From Streptomyces sp. NBC_00353 (GTDB lineage Bacteria; Actinomycetota; Actinomycetes; Streptomycetales; Streptomycetaceae): a stretch of 64,000 bases of DNA. The translations under genes and the position numbers were made by a program. Below, piece after piece: positions 8,234-16,796 of this stretch. Position 1 is the first letter of the stretch. Every line of letters begins with the position of its first letter. Under the pieces are notes generated by a model. That model made no database searches and was not told the origin of the DNA. It saw only the letters and a list, made by a program, of their open reading frames with translations. The stretch is taken from assembly GCF_036108815.1 (NCBI RefSeq), contig NZ_CP107985.1, positions 3,224,001 through 3,288,000 of the forward strand, given 5' to 3'.

Positions 8234-9856
8234 CTACTTGTCGGGGGAGGAATCATCATCCTCGGAGGTTGGTTCTTCACTTCCTTCCTCGCCTCCATCT
8301 TCCGCCACTGAATCAGAATCCTGATTCTTCAGACTCGCATTCCGGAATTGCTCCAACGCGCCGAGTCCAGCGACAGGGATCCGTATCGCTTCCGTGAGCT
8401 TCGGGTCGATGAGCGGCTTGCGCATCGCCGCCATGAGCTTCGGGTCGATGAGCGGCTTGCGCATCGCCGCCATGAGCTTCGGGTCGATGAGCGGCTTACG
8501 CATCGCCGCCATGAGCTTCGGGTCGATGAGCGGCTTACGCATCGCCGCCATGAGCTTCGGGTCGATGAGCGGCTTACGCATCGCCGCCATGAGCTTCGGA
8601 TCAATGAGCGGTTTACGCATCGCTTCCAAGATCTTCGGATCGATCAGAGAGTTGCGCAATGCTTCCTTGAATTTGCTGTTAGCTGTCATGGCGTCGCGAA
8701 AGGAAGCCAGGATCTTCGGGTCGAGCGCCATGGCAGCATGTAGCGATTCAAGCAACGGGCCGGAGGCCGACGTGCGAGACCAAGCGTTCCGCCCAGGGTC
8801 GTCAGGCGACGCGCTAATCCTCGTGACCTCGCCACTCACGGGCCGGCCGTATCTATCCGAGGTAACGATTCCGGTAAAGTGAAGGTCCTTCGAGACCCAG
8901 ACGGATACACCATCATCGGTTATTGCATCAACTTCGAGGCCGTCGATGTCGGCGGTGACTGGCAGATCCATCAGGGCTGTCGTCGGGCAGACCGCAGTGA
9001 ACTCGATGATCCCTTCATCTTCGGCGGAGGCACCGCGTACGGAGAAGGTGGATTCTGTCAATGCACCCACCGCCATAATCCTCGCAGAACGCGTCTGGAT
9101 GGGAAGTCCACACATCCGTGGGCTAATAGCCCGCTCCATACATCCCGCAAGGATTTCTTTGTTCAGATAACCCTCCATGGAGTCAGATTGCAAGCGCTCC
9201 TGTATCCGTCGGAGATCATCTGAAAACTCTGGCCAGCGCTCGCTGGTTAGTTCCAGAATCAGCTCAGAAAGAGACTTGAGCCACTTGATTCGGCCTTCCG
9301 CGTCAATTGCGGTCACTTCCGCCGCAAGGTCATCGTGTAGACCCTCACCATCTTCGCGGCCAAAATCCTTACTGTTGTCGGAAATCCAAACGACATCCTC
9401 GTTGGAGCCTTTAGCTGTCTCCAGTACGGAGATCCAGTTAAGAGTGTCGCGATACCCGTTGCCATTGCCATCGCAAGGCTTTTTCCGTTGAGTGGAACGT
9501 TCAACGAGTTCAAGATGGCCGACCGCTGGAGGGGCAAGGATCTGAGCGCCGATCTCGCGAAGCAGCTCTTGCAAATCTTCGGGGTAGCGCAAGGCTGCTG
9601 TTTCGATATCGGCTCGCGCTTTATCGTAGATCGCAGAAATCCCGAGCGCGCCACCATTCTTATCTTTTTGCCGCTGGAGTCCGACCAGCGCCTCGGCTGT
9701 GCGCCTTCGGTACCCGGCCACCGCTTCCCGGATGACCACCTCCGGCACTACTAGGCGAACATTCCAAGTCGATGCGGCATGGGCCAGTACACGCCACGCA
9801 GTTCCACTGCACAGGGGGTCGGCCACGAATGCCGTGGTGTCGAGAAGCGCGATCAT
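8234..9856 (-). CDS. PIN-domain (DUF4935-like) protein with a 13-residue tandem repeat
   Basis: A 540-residue protein. The first 170 residues form a PIN nuclease-like domain: MIALLDTTAF carries the first acidic residue, VPEVVIREAV the second, and VWISDNSKDFG the last Asp cluster; this layout fits the DUF4935 PIN group. Residues about 170-370 are not recognised. Near residues 404-494 there are seven copies of LIDPKxxxAxRxP, five of them identical, followed by an acidic Ser/Glu/Asp-rich tail. The ATG at 9856 starts directly at the PIN strand. PIN domains cleave RNA, so a toxin or defence role is plausible; no antitoxin is adjacent. Confidence 0.75.
   Translation of the reverse strand: MIALLDTTAFVADPLCSGTAWRVLAHAASTWNVRLVVPEVVIREAVAGYRRRTAEALVGLQRQKDKNGGALGISAIYDKARADIETAALRYPEDLQELLREIGAQILAPPAVGHLELVERSTQRKKPCDGNGNGYRDTLNWISVLETAKGSNEDVVWISDNSKDFGREDGEGLHDDLAAEVTAIDAEGRIKWLKSLSELILELTSERWPEFSDDLRRIQERLQSDSMEGYLNKEILAGCMERAISPRMCGLPIQTRSARIMAVGALTESTFSVRGASAEDEGIIEFTAVCPTTALMDLPVTADIDGLEVDAITDDGVSVWVSKDLHFTGIVTSDRYGRPVSGEVTRISASPDDPGRNAWSRTSASGPLLESLHAAMALDPKILASFRDAMTANSKFKEALRNSLIDPKILEAMRKPLIDPKLMAAMRKPLIDPKLMAAMRKPLIDPKLMAAMRKPLIDPKLMAAMRKPLIDPKLMAAMRKPLIDPKLTEAIRIPVAGLGALEQFRNASLKNQDSDSVAEDGGEEGSEEPTSEDDDSSPDK
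8375..8647 (-). repeat. Seven 39-bp tandem repeats inside the PIN gene
   Basis: Units encode LIDPK followed by ILEAMRKP, LMAAMRKP (five times) or LTEAIRIP. The middle units are almost identical at the DNA level, with GCTTGCGC alternating with GCTTACGC, pointing to recent expansion. The outer units are more diverged. A further degenerate copy (LDPKILASFRDAM) precedes them in the protein. The unit length is a multiple of three, so copy-number change keeps the frame. Confidence 0.9.
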
Positions 9857-10157
9857 CTGTCCGATTGTGCCGGGATGCCGTTCTGTTGTCCTGCCAGATT
9901 CCAATCAAAGGTCTTTTTATTGCTATAGATCCTTATTGCGGCAACTTGCCCTACCGCGCTGCCAAGAACCGAGACGGGATCGAGTGTCTAACTGAGTGGC
10001 AATGCTGACAGACAGCAGCGGACAGGTACGCACACCTGTGGACCATCGCAGCAGGTGAGAAGCACGCCAGCCCAAGGTCGAGCGCCCACCCAAGTTGCTT
10101 CGGGACGAAGCGGTCGAACTTCAACCCGGAGGGGTCGAGCTGCGGTTGAATGGCCGC
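9857..10157. other. Intergenic region between divergent genes
   Basis: About 300 bases upstream of both the PIN gene and the membrane HEPN-like gene. No gene recognised; expected to hold both promoters. A TTG at 10095 could extend the downstream gene by 21 residues. Confidence 0.4.
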
Positions 10158-10781
10158 GTGGCCGTAGCTGAACTGATCCTCAAGTACGTTGAGGCACTTG
10201 TGTGGCCCGTAGTGACGTTGGTGCTTGCCTGGGCGTGCAGGCATCACCTCAAGCGGGCCTTCGCCCGTATGACGCGGCTGGAGACCCCAGCTGGCGCGAT
10301 CGACTTCGCAGAAGAAGCACGACGCACTTACGACGAGACCCGGGAGCAAACCTCGTCGTCGCCTCCAGGAGAGTCGGGACGGTCGTCCAGGCCCCTGCCC
10401 TCACAGGCCAGCACCGCTGTTCGTCCTCACTTGCGCGCACGCTCCACTCAACATGAAGCCCTCGATCAGGCGCTGGACTTGGTCGGTAGTTCTCCTGATA
10501 GTGCGGTGATGCTTGCCTGGCGGGCTGTCGAGGTCGCTTACCGCGATCTGCTCGGCGGCACCCGGTCCGTGCAGGAGGCCGCACGGCAGCTTGAAGCGAG
10601 GGGCCTGCCGCATTCAGTCGCTGAGACGATGGTCCGTCTTGCGCGACTGCGAGCTCGGGTCTCCCATGGTGATCACACCGTCTTCCCGGACGCGGCCTTC
10701 GACTTTGTCGCCAGCTGCGAAGTCGTGCTTGACCATCTAGAAGTCGTCGGTCGACCCAGCGTCGAACGTTCAGAGCACTGA
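10158..10781 (+). CDS. Membrane-anchored protein with a HEPN-like C-terminal domain
   Basis: A 207-residue protein from the GTG at 10158. Residues about 10-30 (ALVWPVVTLVLAWACRHHL) form one membrane segment close to the N-terminus. A Ser/Pro/Arg-rich linker follows. The C-terminal domain (about 110-205) is helical and holds RLARLRARVSHGD, in which RARVSH fits the Rx4-6H signature of HEPN and DUF4145-type domains. HEPN domains are often RNases in toxin and abortive-infection systems. Family assignment is by motif only. No partner gene is adjacent. Confidence 0.55.
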   Translation: MAVAELILKYVEALVWPVVTLVLAWACRHHLKRAFARMTRLETPAGAIDFAEEARRTYDETREQTSSSPPGESGRSSRPLPSQASTAVRPHLRARSTQHEALDQALDLVGSSPDSAVMLAWRAVEVAYRDLLGGTRSVQEAARQLEARGLPHSVAETMVRLARLRARVSHGDHTVFPDAAFDFVASCEVVLDHLEVVGRPSVERSEH

Positions 10782-11201
10782 TCCGAAGCACGTCCGTTTC
10801 CTGGTCTGTCGAATGTGTGTCGAAGTAGCCACCCGTCCAAGCTCGGCGGGCGAAGATAGCCAGGTTGGAGGTGGTCACCCGCTGATTCGCTCCAGCGCCT
10901 TCTAAGCGCTTGGCCTCAGACCCGAGTGCACAACGAGCCGGCTCCACTGCCACTACAACGAGCACCAGAGCCTGGTTGATCTCGCTGTGCGACCTCAGCA
11001 ACCGGCCCGCCCTGGTTCGCATCGAGGAGGTCAGCCGTGCCACACCCGTGCCGGCAGCTTCGGTAAATCGGCCCGCAGTGGCCGTCCAGGCGCTGTCGAA
11101 TTCGTCGTCGTCCTTGAACCGGTCGGCGACGTCCGCTGGCTGCCCTCGCGCGCGAAGAAGCCCCTGCTCATCGAACAGGGACTCCCTTTGCCACAACGCA
11201 C
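10782..11201. other. Unassigned stretch, possible remnant on the minus strand
   Basis: A minus-strand frame contains protein-like sequence (for example ADRFKDDDEFDSAWTATAGR near 11090) just downstream of the DUF6011 gene, but it has no sensible start and joins unrelated frames at both ends. It may be the decayed second gene of that operon. Confidence 0.3.
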
Positions 11202-11636
11202 TCAGATGAGCAGGTAGCGGGCGCAGGTCGGCCCGTACCCGGCCAGACGGGACAGCTCGTCGGAGAGGGGGCGCCCGCACTCCCGGCATGACGAAGACGG
11301 GCCCCCGCCGGTCGGCCGGCACGACGTGGACGGCGACGGGCCCCGGCCTGTCGGCCGGCCATCGTTGCTGGCGGAGGAGAGCAGGGAGGTGACGGCGACC
11401 GCCGCGACGGCGGTGACGATCGGCAAGACGTGTGGGCGGGCGGCCATGGCGGCCTTCGCAGCCTGCTCGAGGACGCGGGTGGCGGCCGTCGCCGCGGTGG
11501 CCCGGATGCGAGCTGCGCGGCCCTGCTCGCCGCCATCGGCCACGTCGGCCGGGGTGGTGCGAGGCGTCGACCACTGGTGCGGGGAGGCGTCATCCATGGT
11601 GCGGCCCTTCGTGGTCTGACGGTCGGTCAAAGTCAT
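11202..11636 (-). CDS. DUF6011-like small zinc-binding protein
   Basis: A 144-residue protein. The N-terminal 85 residues are Ala/Thr-rich with a hydrophobic segment (VLPIVTAVAAVAVTSLLSS). The C-terminus carries CRECGRPLSDELSRLAGYGPTC, the CxxCGRxL...GYGPxC signature of DUF6011, a probable zinc site. The start at 11636 has GGGGAG eight bases upstream; an internal ATG at 11597 is possible. Proteins of this type are common on actinobacterial mobile elements and phages; the role is unknown. Confidence 0.65.
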   Translation of the reverse strand: MTLTDRQTTKGRTMDDASPHQWSTPRTTPADVADGGEQGRAARIRATAATAATRVLEQAAKAAMAARPHVLPIVTAVAAVAVTSLLSSASNDGRPTGRGPSPSTSCRPTGGGPSSSCRECGRPLSDELSRLAGYGPTCARYLLI

Positions 11637-12094
11637 TGTGCAGGCTCCCCGCGCGCGATGTGCGGGGAGTCCGGAATTGGGACGGGTTAGAGCCTGCCTG
11701 CCTGCTGCAGAAGCCGCCCAGCCGACCGGAAAGTCTGAGGCCCCGATCCGCCTGCTCAGCGACGGATCACAAGGTGCACTGACTGGGCCTGACTCGGCCC
11801 CCGTTCGGCATGGGGCGGAGCCCCTTCATTGTCAAGGCGTCATGGCGAGCAGGGGGTGCCCCGACTCGCGGTGTTCTCGGGACCCCTTTCCCCAGGCGTG
11901 CCCAGGGGTGTCTAGCAACGGAGAAGCCGCAGGTGGGAAGGGTTAAAGGGAGCCCTCTGTAAAGCTGCTGCTGCTCGGCCTTGACTGGCGCGCGTGCGGC
12001 ACGGCAGCGCGCGGACTGGGCATCAAAGCCCCTTCGGGGCCTTTGGGGCAATAGGCGCGGGGAGCGGGAGACGCAGATCAGAGGGGGTGGACCT
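11637..12094. other. Intergenic region
   Basis: About 460 bases between the DUF6011 gene and the MrcB/DUF3883 gene, which point away from each other. It should contain both promoters. No gene is seen. The segment GAGGGGGTGGACCT at its right end supplies the ribosome site for the downstream GTG start. Confidence 0.45.
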
Positions 12095-13375
12095 GTGCGT
12101 TCTGTAGAGCCGTTCCTACCACTGTCAGTGCGGAGGCCTACGCTGCGGCGCGTGGATGATCTCTTGGGTTATGTGCTTGATCTGCAAGGTGCGTGGACGG
12201 CCTCCAACACGGATGAGATGCGGAAGCGGGGCGTGCATGTTCGGCAGGACCTCCCGGCTCTCCTGCGGGAGCGTTCTTCTGAGTTGGCCGATGCGCTCGG
12301 TGTGGCTGTGGACGAGCTGGGGGTTGAGGGTAGGGACGGTACTGGGCTCAAGACTGAGGTCCCGTGGGTCCGCGTCTTCGGCCGGGAGCAGTCCACGAGT
12401 GCCACGACCGGCTGGTACGTCGTTTATCTGTTCAGCGCCGCCGGTGACCGCGTCTATCTGTCGCTGAATCAAGGCACGACCGTGTGGACCGGAGGCGACT
12501 TCAAGGCGCGCAAGGTCGAGGACCTCAGAGCTCGGGTCGATTGGGCACGCCCCTTCCTCGCCCAGCAGATGGCCGGCCGGGTCGATCTCCACGAGGAGAT
12601 CGCGCTGGATGCACGCACCGCGCTCGGTCGTGGCTATGAGCCTGGGAATGTCGTCGCCATCGAGTACTCCCGTGAAGCTCTGCCTTCGCAGCACGTCCTC
12701 ATGACGGATCTGCTGTACATGCTCGGCTTGCTGCGGACGGTCTACGGCGCCGAGCGCATGGCCCCACACATCCCGGGGGATCCGGCTCCAGAAGTGCTGG
12801 AGGCTGAGCAGGGCGCGGCTTTGGTGGCAGGGCGACGCATCCGTGGAGCCGCGCGTCCGGGGCGGTCAGGCCAGGGTTTTCGGCTCACCGCCGGAGAGCG
12901 ACGCGCGATCGAACGGCACAGCGTGCAAATGGCCACGGTCTACTTCGAGGCGCAGGGCTGGTCGGTCAAGGACGTCGGAGATCGGGAGTCTTTCGATCTC
13001 CTGCTGAAGCGAGACGAAGAGCGCCTGCACGCGGAGATCAAGGGGACCACCTCGGCCGGCCACGACGTCATCCTGACCCAGGCAGAGGTGCAGGAGCAGA
13101 GGCGGTACTACCCGGCCAACGCGTTGGTGGTCGTCCACTCAATCGTTCTCGACCGGACAACAGAGGAGCCCGTTGCTTCTGGCGGGGTTCTCCACTGCAC
13201 GTCCCCCTGGGCGATCGCTGAGGAAGACCTGACAGTAATCTCATACGCTTACCGCACCGCGGTAGGCGACGAGGAACCAGCCAACGGAGTTCAAACCGCC
13301 ATCAACGTCCTGTCGAGCGGCTCACGGCGGAGTGAACCGACTCTGACCACCGGCCAGGCTGATGTCCATGCATGA
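12095..13375 (+). CDS. MrcB-N (DUF3578) and DUF3883 nuclease-like protein
   Basis: A 426-residue protein. The N-terminal part (about 15-190) matches the MrcB-N/DUF3578 domain: DDLLGYVLDLQ, then GLKTEVPWVRVFG, then GWYVVYLFSA with VYLSLNQGTT, a layout used for recognising modified DNA. The C-terminal part (about 275-400) is DUF3883, a PD-(D/E)XK-like fold: AIERHSVQMATVYFEAQGW, Asp301 in ESFDLLL and Glu314-Ile-Lys316. Together this looks like a one-polypeptide modification-dependent restriction enzyme without an AAA motor. The GTG at 12095 is chosen because GAGGGGG lies eight bases upstream. It overlaps the next gene by 14 bases, so the two are translationally linked. Confidence 0.8.
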   Translation: MRSVEPFLPLSVRRPTLRRVDDLLGYVLDLQGAWTASNTDEMRKRGVHVRQDLPALLRERSSELADALGVAVDELGVEGRDGTGLKTEVPWVRVFGREQSTSATTGWYVVYLFSAAGDRVYLSLNQGTTVWTGGDFKARKVEDLRARVDWARPFLAQQMAGRVDLHEEIALDARTALGRGYEPGNVVAIEYSREALPSQHVLMTDLLYMLGLLRTVYGAERMAPHIPGDPAPEVLEAEQGAALVAGRRIRGAARPGRSGQGFRLTAGERRAIERHSVQMATVYFEAQGWSVKDVGDRESFDLLLKRDEERLHAEIKGTTSAGHDVILTQAEVQEQRRYYPANALVVVHSIVLDRTTEEPVASGGVLHCTSPWAIAEEDLTVISYAYRTAVGDEEPANGVQTAINVLSSGSRRSEPTLTTGQADVHA

Positions 13376-14045
13376 CCAACCGTACGAGGACGCCTATCGT
13401 GATTGGCGCACCTCGCTGACGACTCTGCTGGCGGACGCCTCGCTGCTCGCGCGGTGGCAGGAGCGCCGGTACCAGTTCGCTCACCGAGTCGGAGCCCTTC
13501 TGACCGAGTCTCACGGAGACGGTCCAGCCACCACGGGGCCAGTGCTCTATGGCGTGTTCGCCTCTGGCGCAGGACTTTGCTACGTAGGGCAGACGCAGGA
13601 GGCCGAGCGCCGCTTGCGAGATCTGCCAGTGGGTGAGAGCCATCATCTGGCCAACACGGTGCCGCCCGAAATTTGGGAGAGGGTGGTGGTGATCCGCTGG
13701 CCGTTGCTGCTCTCCGCGGCACCCGCGAACGAACAGTTGGTGGCCGCTGAGATGGGGCCCACTGTCTGCGGACTCGCACTGGAGCACGCGCTCCAAGTGG
13801 CAACTGCCCCGCCACTGAACAGCCGCCGGCGGCGCACGTCCGGTGACTGGCAGCCGCGGAACCTCACACAGAGCCGCTCACGCGGTGCGATCCATTCGCA
13901 ATCCATACCGGGCCTGACCCAACTTGCCCTCGCCGCCTGGAATGCCCTCTCAGAGGTGGAGGCACCAAAGCACTCAGCGGTAGTCGACACCGGGACCGGC
14001 CGAGCGGTATTCCCGTCAGCGCTGCATAAGCCGCACGACCGCTGA
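13362..14045 (+). CDS. GIY-YIG-like domain protein coupled to the MrcB/DUF3883 gene
   Basis: A 227-residue protein starting within the last 14 bases of the upstream gene (ATG 13362 or 13368). Residues about 60-90 read VLYGVFASGAGLCYVGQTQEA followed by RRLRDLP. This resembles the GIY-YIG core, with Gly-Val-Phe and Cys-Tyr-Val-Gly in place of the two motif halves and a downstream Arg. GIY-YIG domains are single-strand-nicking nucleases found in repair and homing enzymes. The C-terminal half is not recognised. The overlap suggests a two-component system. The assignment rests on motif spacing only. Confidence 0.5.
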   Translation: MSMHDQPYEDAYRDWRTSLTTLLADASLLARWQERRYQFAHRVGALLTESHGDGPATTGPVLYGVFASGAGLCYVGQTQEAERRLRDLPVGESHHLANTVPPEIWERVVVIRWPLLLSAAPANEQLVAAEMGPTVCGLALEHALQVATAPPLNSRRRRTSGDWQPRNLTQSRSRGAIHSQSIPGLTQLALAAWNALSEVEAPKHSAVVDTGTGRAVFPSALHKPHDR

Positions 14046-14278
14046 CCAGCACCGTCACGAATCCGGGGGCATCCCCAGGTGTGCTCCGGGAGCGCTCGCC
14101 GGCGGAAAAACCACAGCTCGGAGGCGCTAGAGCCCGAGATGGGCTGCTACTGGGCCGGCCTGCTCGGGTGGGATTCGCAGCAAACCGCCTTCTCATTGGC
14201 CAGGAAACATGCGCCGTACAGGCTCCCGCTGGGCAGGATGCCGCTGACGTGACGTGCTCAATTCACCCTGGAGGTTCA

Positions 14279-14857
14279 GTGGGAAGCGCACTCATCGGGT
14301 TGGCGGCCGCGGTAGTGGGCGTCACCGGCACGCTCATCGCGTCTGTCCTGTCGCAACGCCTGCTGGCTCGTGTTCAGTCAGAACAGTTCGCGCGTCAGCA
14401 GCAGTTAGTCGAAGCGCAATGGCGCCGTGAGCAACAGGTGGCCGATCTGACTCGTCGACGCGAGAGCTACATGAACGTCAACGCGGCTTTCCGGCGATAC
14501 CGAACTCATCTGGTGGCCTTCCTGTGGTACGTGCATAAGGGCGAAGTGACCGCAGATGCCAGGGAAGTGGTCGAAGAGGCCCGACGAGAACACCACTCAA
14601 TTTTCGCTGAGGCTCAGATGGTCGCTTCTGCCGCTGTATTGGCCGAGCTGGACGGCATGACCGAGGCGCTGTCGGAGGCGTACCGCCGGACGATGGCCCT
14701 GGAAGAGGGGAGCCCTGACCCTGACGGGTCGTTCGATGAGATCAGAGCGACGGACTTCCCGCAGCTCTGGGAGCGATGGGACCGCATGCGTGGCGTGATG
14801 CGAGTCGATCTCGGAGTGGACCTTGCCCCACACAGCCATCCCACGCTGGGCTCATGA
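14279..14857 (+). CDS. Membrane-anchored coiled-coil protein, paralogue-like
   Basis: A 192-residue protein from the GTG at 14279, which has GGAGG five bases upstream. Residues 4-27 (ALIGLAAAVVGVTGTLIASV) form one membrane segment. A long Gln/Arg-rich helix follows (QRLLARVQSEQFARQQQ onwards), then a helical cytoplasmic part with FRRYRTHLVAFLWY. The architecture copies the protein at 3951-4520. Function unknown. It is the third gene in a row on this strand after the MrcB/GIY pair but is separated from it by 233 bases. Confidence 0.7.
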   Translation: MGSALIGLAAAVVGVTGTLIASVLSQRLLARVQSEQFARQQQLVEAQWRREQQVADLTRRRESYMNVNAAFRRYRTHLVAFLWYVHKGEVTADAREVVEEARREHHSIFAEAQMVASAAVLAELDGMTEALSEAYRRTMALEEGSPDPDGSFDEIRATDFPQLWERWDRMRGVMRVDLGVDLAPHSHPTLGS

Positions 14858-15113
14858 CGGCCGCATCTCGCACAAGCGACGGCCCGCTGGCGGCCCACGC
14901 ATCATGGGACGGCCCCTGGCGGCGCACCAGCTCGACGAGGACACCGACGAGATCCGCGGTGACCATTCCGTCGGCGGAGATCATCGCGACCTGAACGGAC
15001 GGGCAAAACTCGGCAAAGTCACAGGCGACCGCGAGCAGGCCCTCGCCGCCCTCGCCGACGGGATCCGGGCCTGCATCCACTGCCGGCCTGACACCGAGTT
15101 GGGGGCGCTGTGA
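14858..15113 (+). pseudogene. DUF6233-like gene remnant
   Basis: The last 40 codons before the TGA at 15111 read LGKVTGDREQALAALADG, then IRACIHCRPDTELGAL, the DUF6233 C-terminal signature also seen at 5888-6055. The upstream part of the frame does not resemble the family. The two remnants share about 50 nearly identical bases at their 3' ends. Confidence 0.6.
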
Positions 15114-15176
15114 AAAACTCGCCCATAGCGGCTCACTATCGGCGTCAGCGAGCGCGGTAGAACTTTGCCTACTTCA

Positions 15177-16199
15177 TCAAGAAGGAAGCAGCAGCCCCTT
15201 CTTGTTCAGCAGATTTACGCACTGCTGGTATTTATCTAGAAATTTGTCACTGGCCGACGTTAGGTCATCCAATGCCTTTCGGTAACGTACAGGATCAGTC
15301 CTCTTCCATTCTGGCGGAATTTCCATGTATCTGCTGGAGTGATGGGATGATCCCATCGGAGGAAACATTCCAGCCAACTCTTCGCATAGGGCATCAAGTG
15401 CTGTTGCCAGTGCTTCATGGGCCGCTACCACATCGGGATCTAGAAAATCGACAATGTCATCAGCCACCCTTTGCTGTGCCGTGAATGCAGCTTCGCTCAC
15501 CCAGGCTGGGACTCGATGCATAGAGACGTCTTTCTGCGCCTTGATCCATGGAGCGTCCACAGGGATCGCCTCAATGAGTCGAGCAGCCTTAGTCCGGTCC
15601 GGTGCCTGATTCTGAGTCACGGGTGCTACCCCGGGGCCACCCGTCGCTGCCCATCCCGCGGCCAGCAGACGCTGCAACTCGCCTTTCGGTAGCCAGTGCG
15701 TTCCATCACCCACCCGCAAGGGTACGGCGACTGACGTCTCGTTCGGATTTCCCCTGCCGCCGTTGGGCCCCGGAACCGCGAATGGTCTTGACCCGGCGGG
15801 CTGAGCAGGGATGTCTATGCATAGCACGCCCTTTTGGTCTTCGTGGACAATCCATTCGACGTGCAAGTCTCGCACGGTAGGGGTGATGCGCTCGTAGATC
15901 AATTTGCGGTGTCGATCAAGGTCGACTAGAGAGCGAGGAATCGGCCGAAGCTCCGAAATGATCTCGCTATCGTGATCTACGACGGTCTTGAAGCCGATGA
16001 GCAACAGGCCGCCTCCCGCAGCGTTGGCGAATGCGGCAACATCTTTAGCTAGCTCATCAGCTCCTGCTGGATTCGTGAACTGATAGGGACCACTCTTTAC
16101 GTCCAACCAATTGCACTCCCGCAACCCCAACAGTTCATCGAACTTGCGATCACGTAGCGCCTGCCGCACGTCGTCGATGCTCTTCGTCACCATGACCAT
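15177..16199 (-). CDS. AlbA_2 (Schlafen-type) ATP-binding domain protein
   Basis: A 340-residue protein. The N-terminal 150 residues fit the AlbA_2 domain: ECNWLDVKSGPYQF stands in for the usual E-x-x-x-x-E-x-K motif, then ELAKDVAAFANAAGGGLLLIGF is the conserved strand-helix of the family. The rest is mainly helical. AlbA_2 proteins are described as putative transcription regulators or as anti-phage effectors; catalytic residues are not clear here. The ATG at 16199 is chosen over an upstream frame extension, which has no family similarity. No partner gene is on the same strand. Confidence 0.75.
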   Translation of the reverse strand: MVMVTKSIDDVRQALRDRKFDELLGLRECNWLDVKSGPYQFTNPAGADELAKDVAAFANAAGGGLLLIGFKTVVDHDSEIISELRPIPRSLVDLDRHRKLIYERITPTVRDLHVEWIVHEDQKGVLCIDIPAQPAGSRPFAVPGPNGGRGNPNETSVAVPLRVGDGTHWLPKGELQRLLAAGWAATGGPGVAPVTQNQAPDRTKAARLIEAIPVDAPWIKAQKDVSMHRVPAWVSEAAFTAQQRVADDIVDFLDPDVVAAHEALATALDALCEELAGMFPPMGSSHHSSRYMEIPPEWKRTDPVRYRKALDDLTSASDKFLDKYQQCVNLLNKKGLLLPS

Positions 16200-16796
16200 C
16201 AGTATCCGGCATGTGGCGATGTGCCTGCAGGCACACTTGCCAGACCACAGCAACACCGCGCAGTTGAACCTAGGTGTGCGTGCCAGTTCTGTTCCAGATC
16301 GTGTGGGGAACCATGGGGACCAAGGGGGAACCAAGGCGACGGCCGCCAAGCATTAACACCGCTTCGCCGCAGGTCAGCCCAACAGCGAGCCCGAGATCAC
16401 CTTAGCTTCCCAGCTGCGAGCTCTGGCCGTCGCCACGGGCCGGCTGAGGCCGCTTGCTCTGGTCGACGACACCGACAGCGTGGCTGAGGCTGAATGGGTG
16501 CAACAAGGCATACGCGTGTGTGATCGGACGGCGCACCCGCCGTCATGGCTTGCTGTCGTCGGCTGAGGTTCGTGTCACCACTGTCCCCCTGTCAGCCAAC
16601 GACCGAATCGGCCACTGAAACTCCGTCGGACCCATGGCATGACCGCTAATCAGTGACCGCACAAAGAGCAGCAGAGGGAGGCTCACCAAGTGCACAACGG
16701 AAGAAGCCACGCCAACCTGGCGAGGGAGCTACCAGGCCACCAGCAGGGTATTCGCCTACCTCAAATGCTCTCGGATGGAATCAGCCCTTTGCAAGC
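16200..16796. other. Intergenic region with an orphan frame
   Basis: About 600 bases. A plus-strand frame without a start codon (16353-16566) reads protein-like sequence and is listed separately. Nothing else is recognised. The AlbA_2 promoter should lie at its left edge, and the 3' end of the methyltransferase at its right edge. Confidence 0.4.
16353..16566 (+). pseudogene. Start-less C-terminal gene fragment
   Basis: Between a TAA near 16353 and a TGA at 16564 the frame reads EITLASQLRALAVATGRL, then ALVDDTDSVAEAEWVQQGIR, then a terminal SWLAVVG. There is no start. The family is not recognised. Confidence 0.35.

Noticed and set aside
8375..8647. Regular 39-bp repeats suggestive of a CRISPR array
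   Set aside because: There are no unique spacers; the units are contiguous and encode a 13-residue protein repeat in frame.
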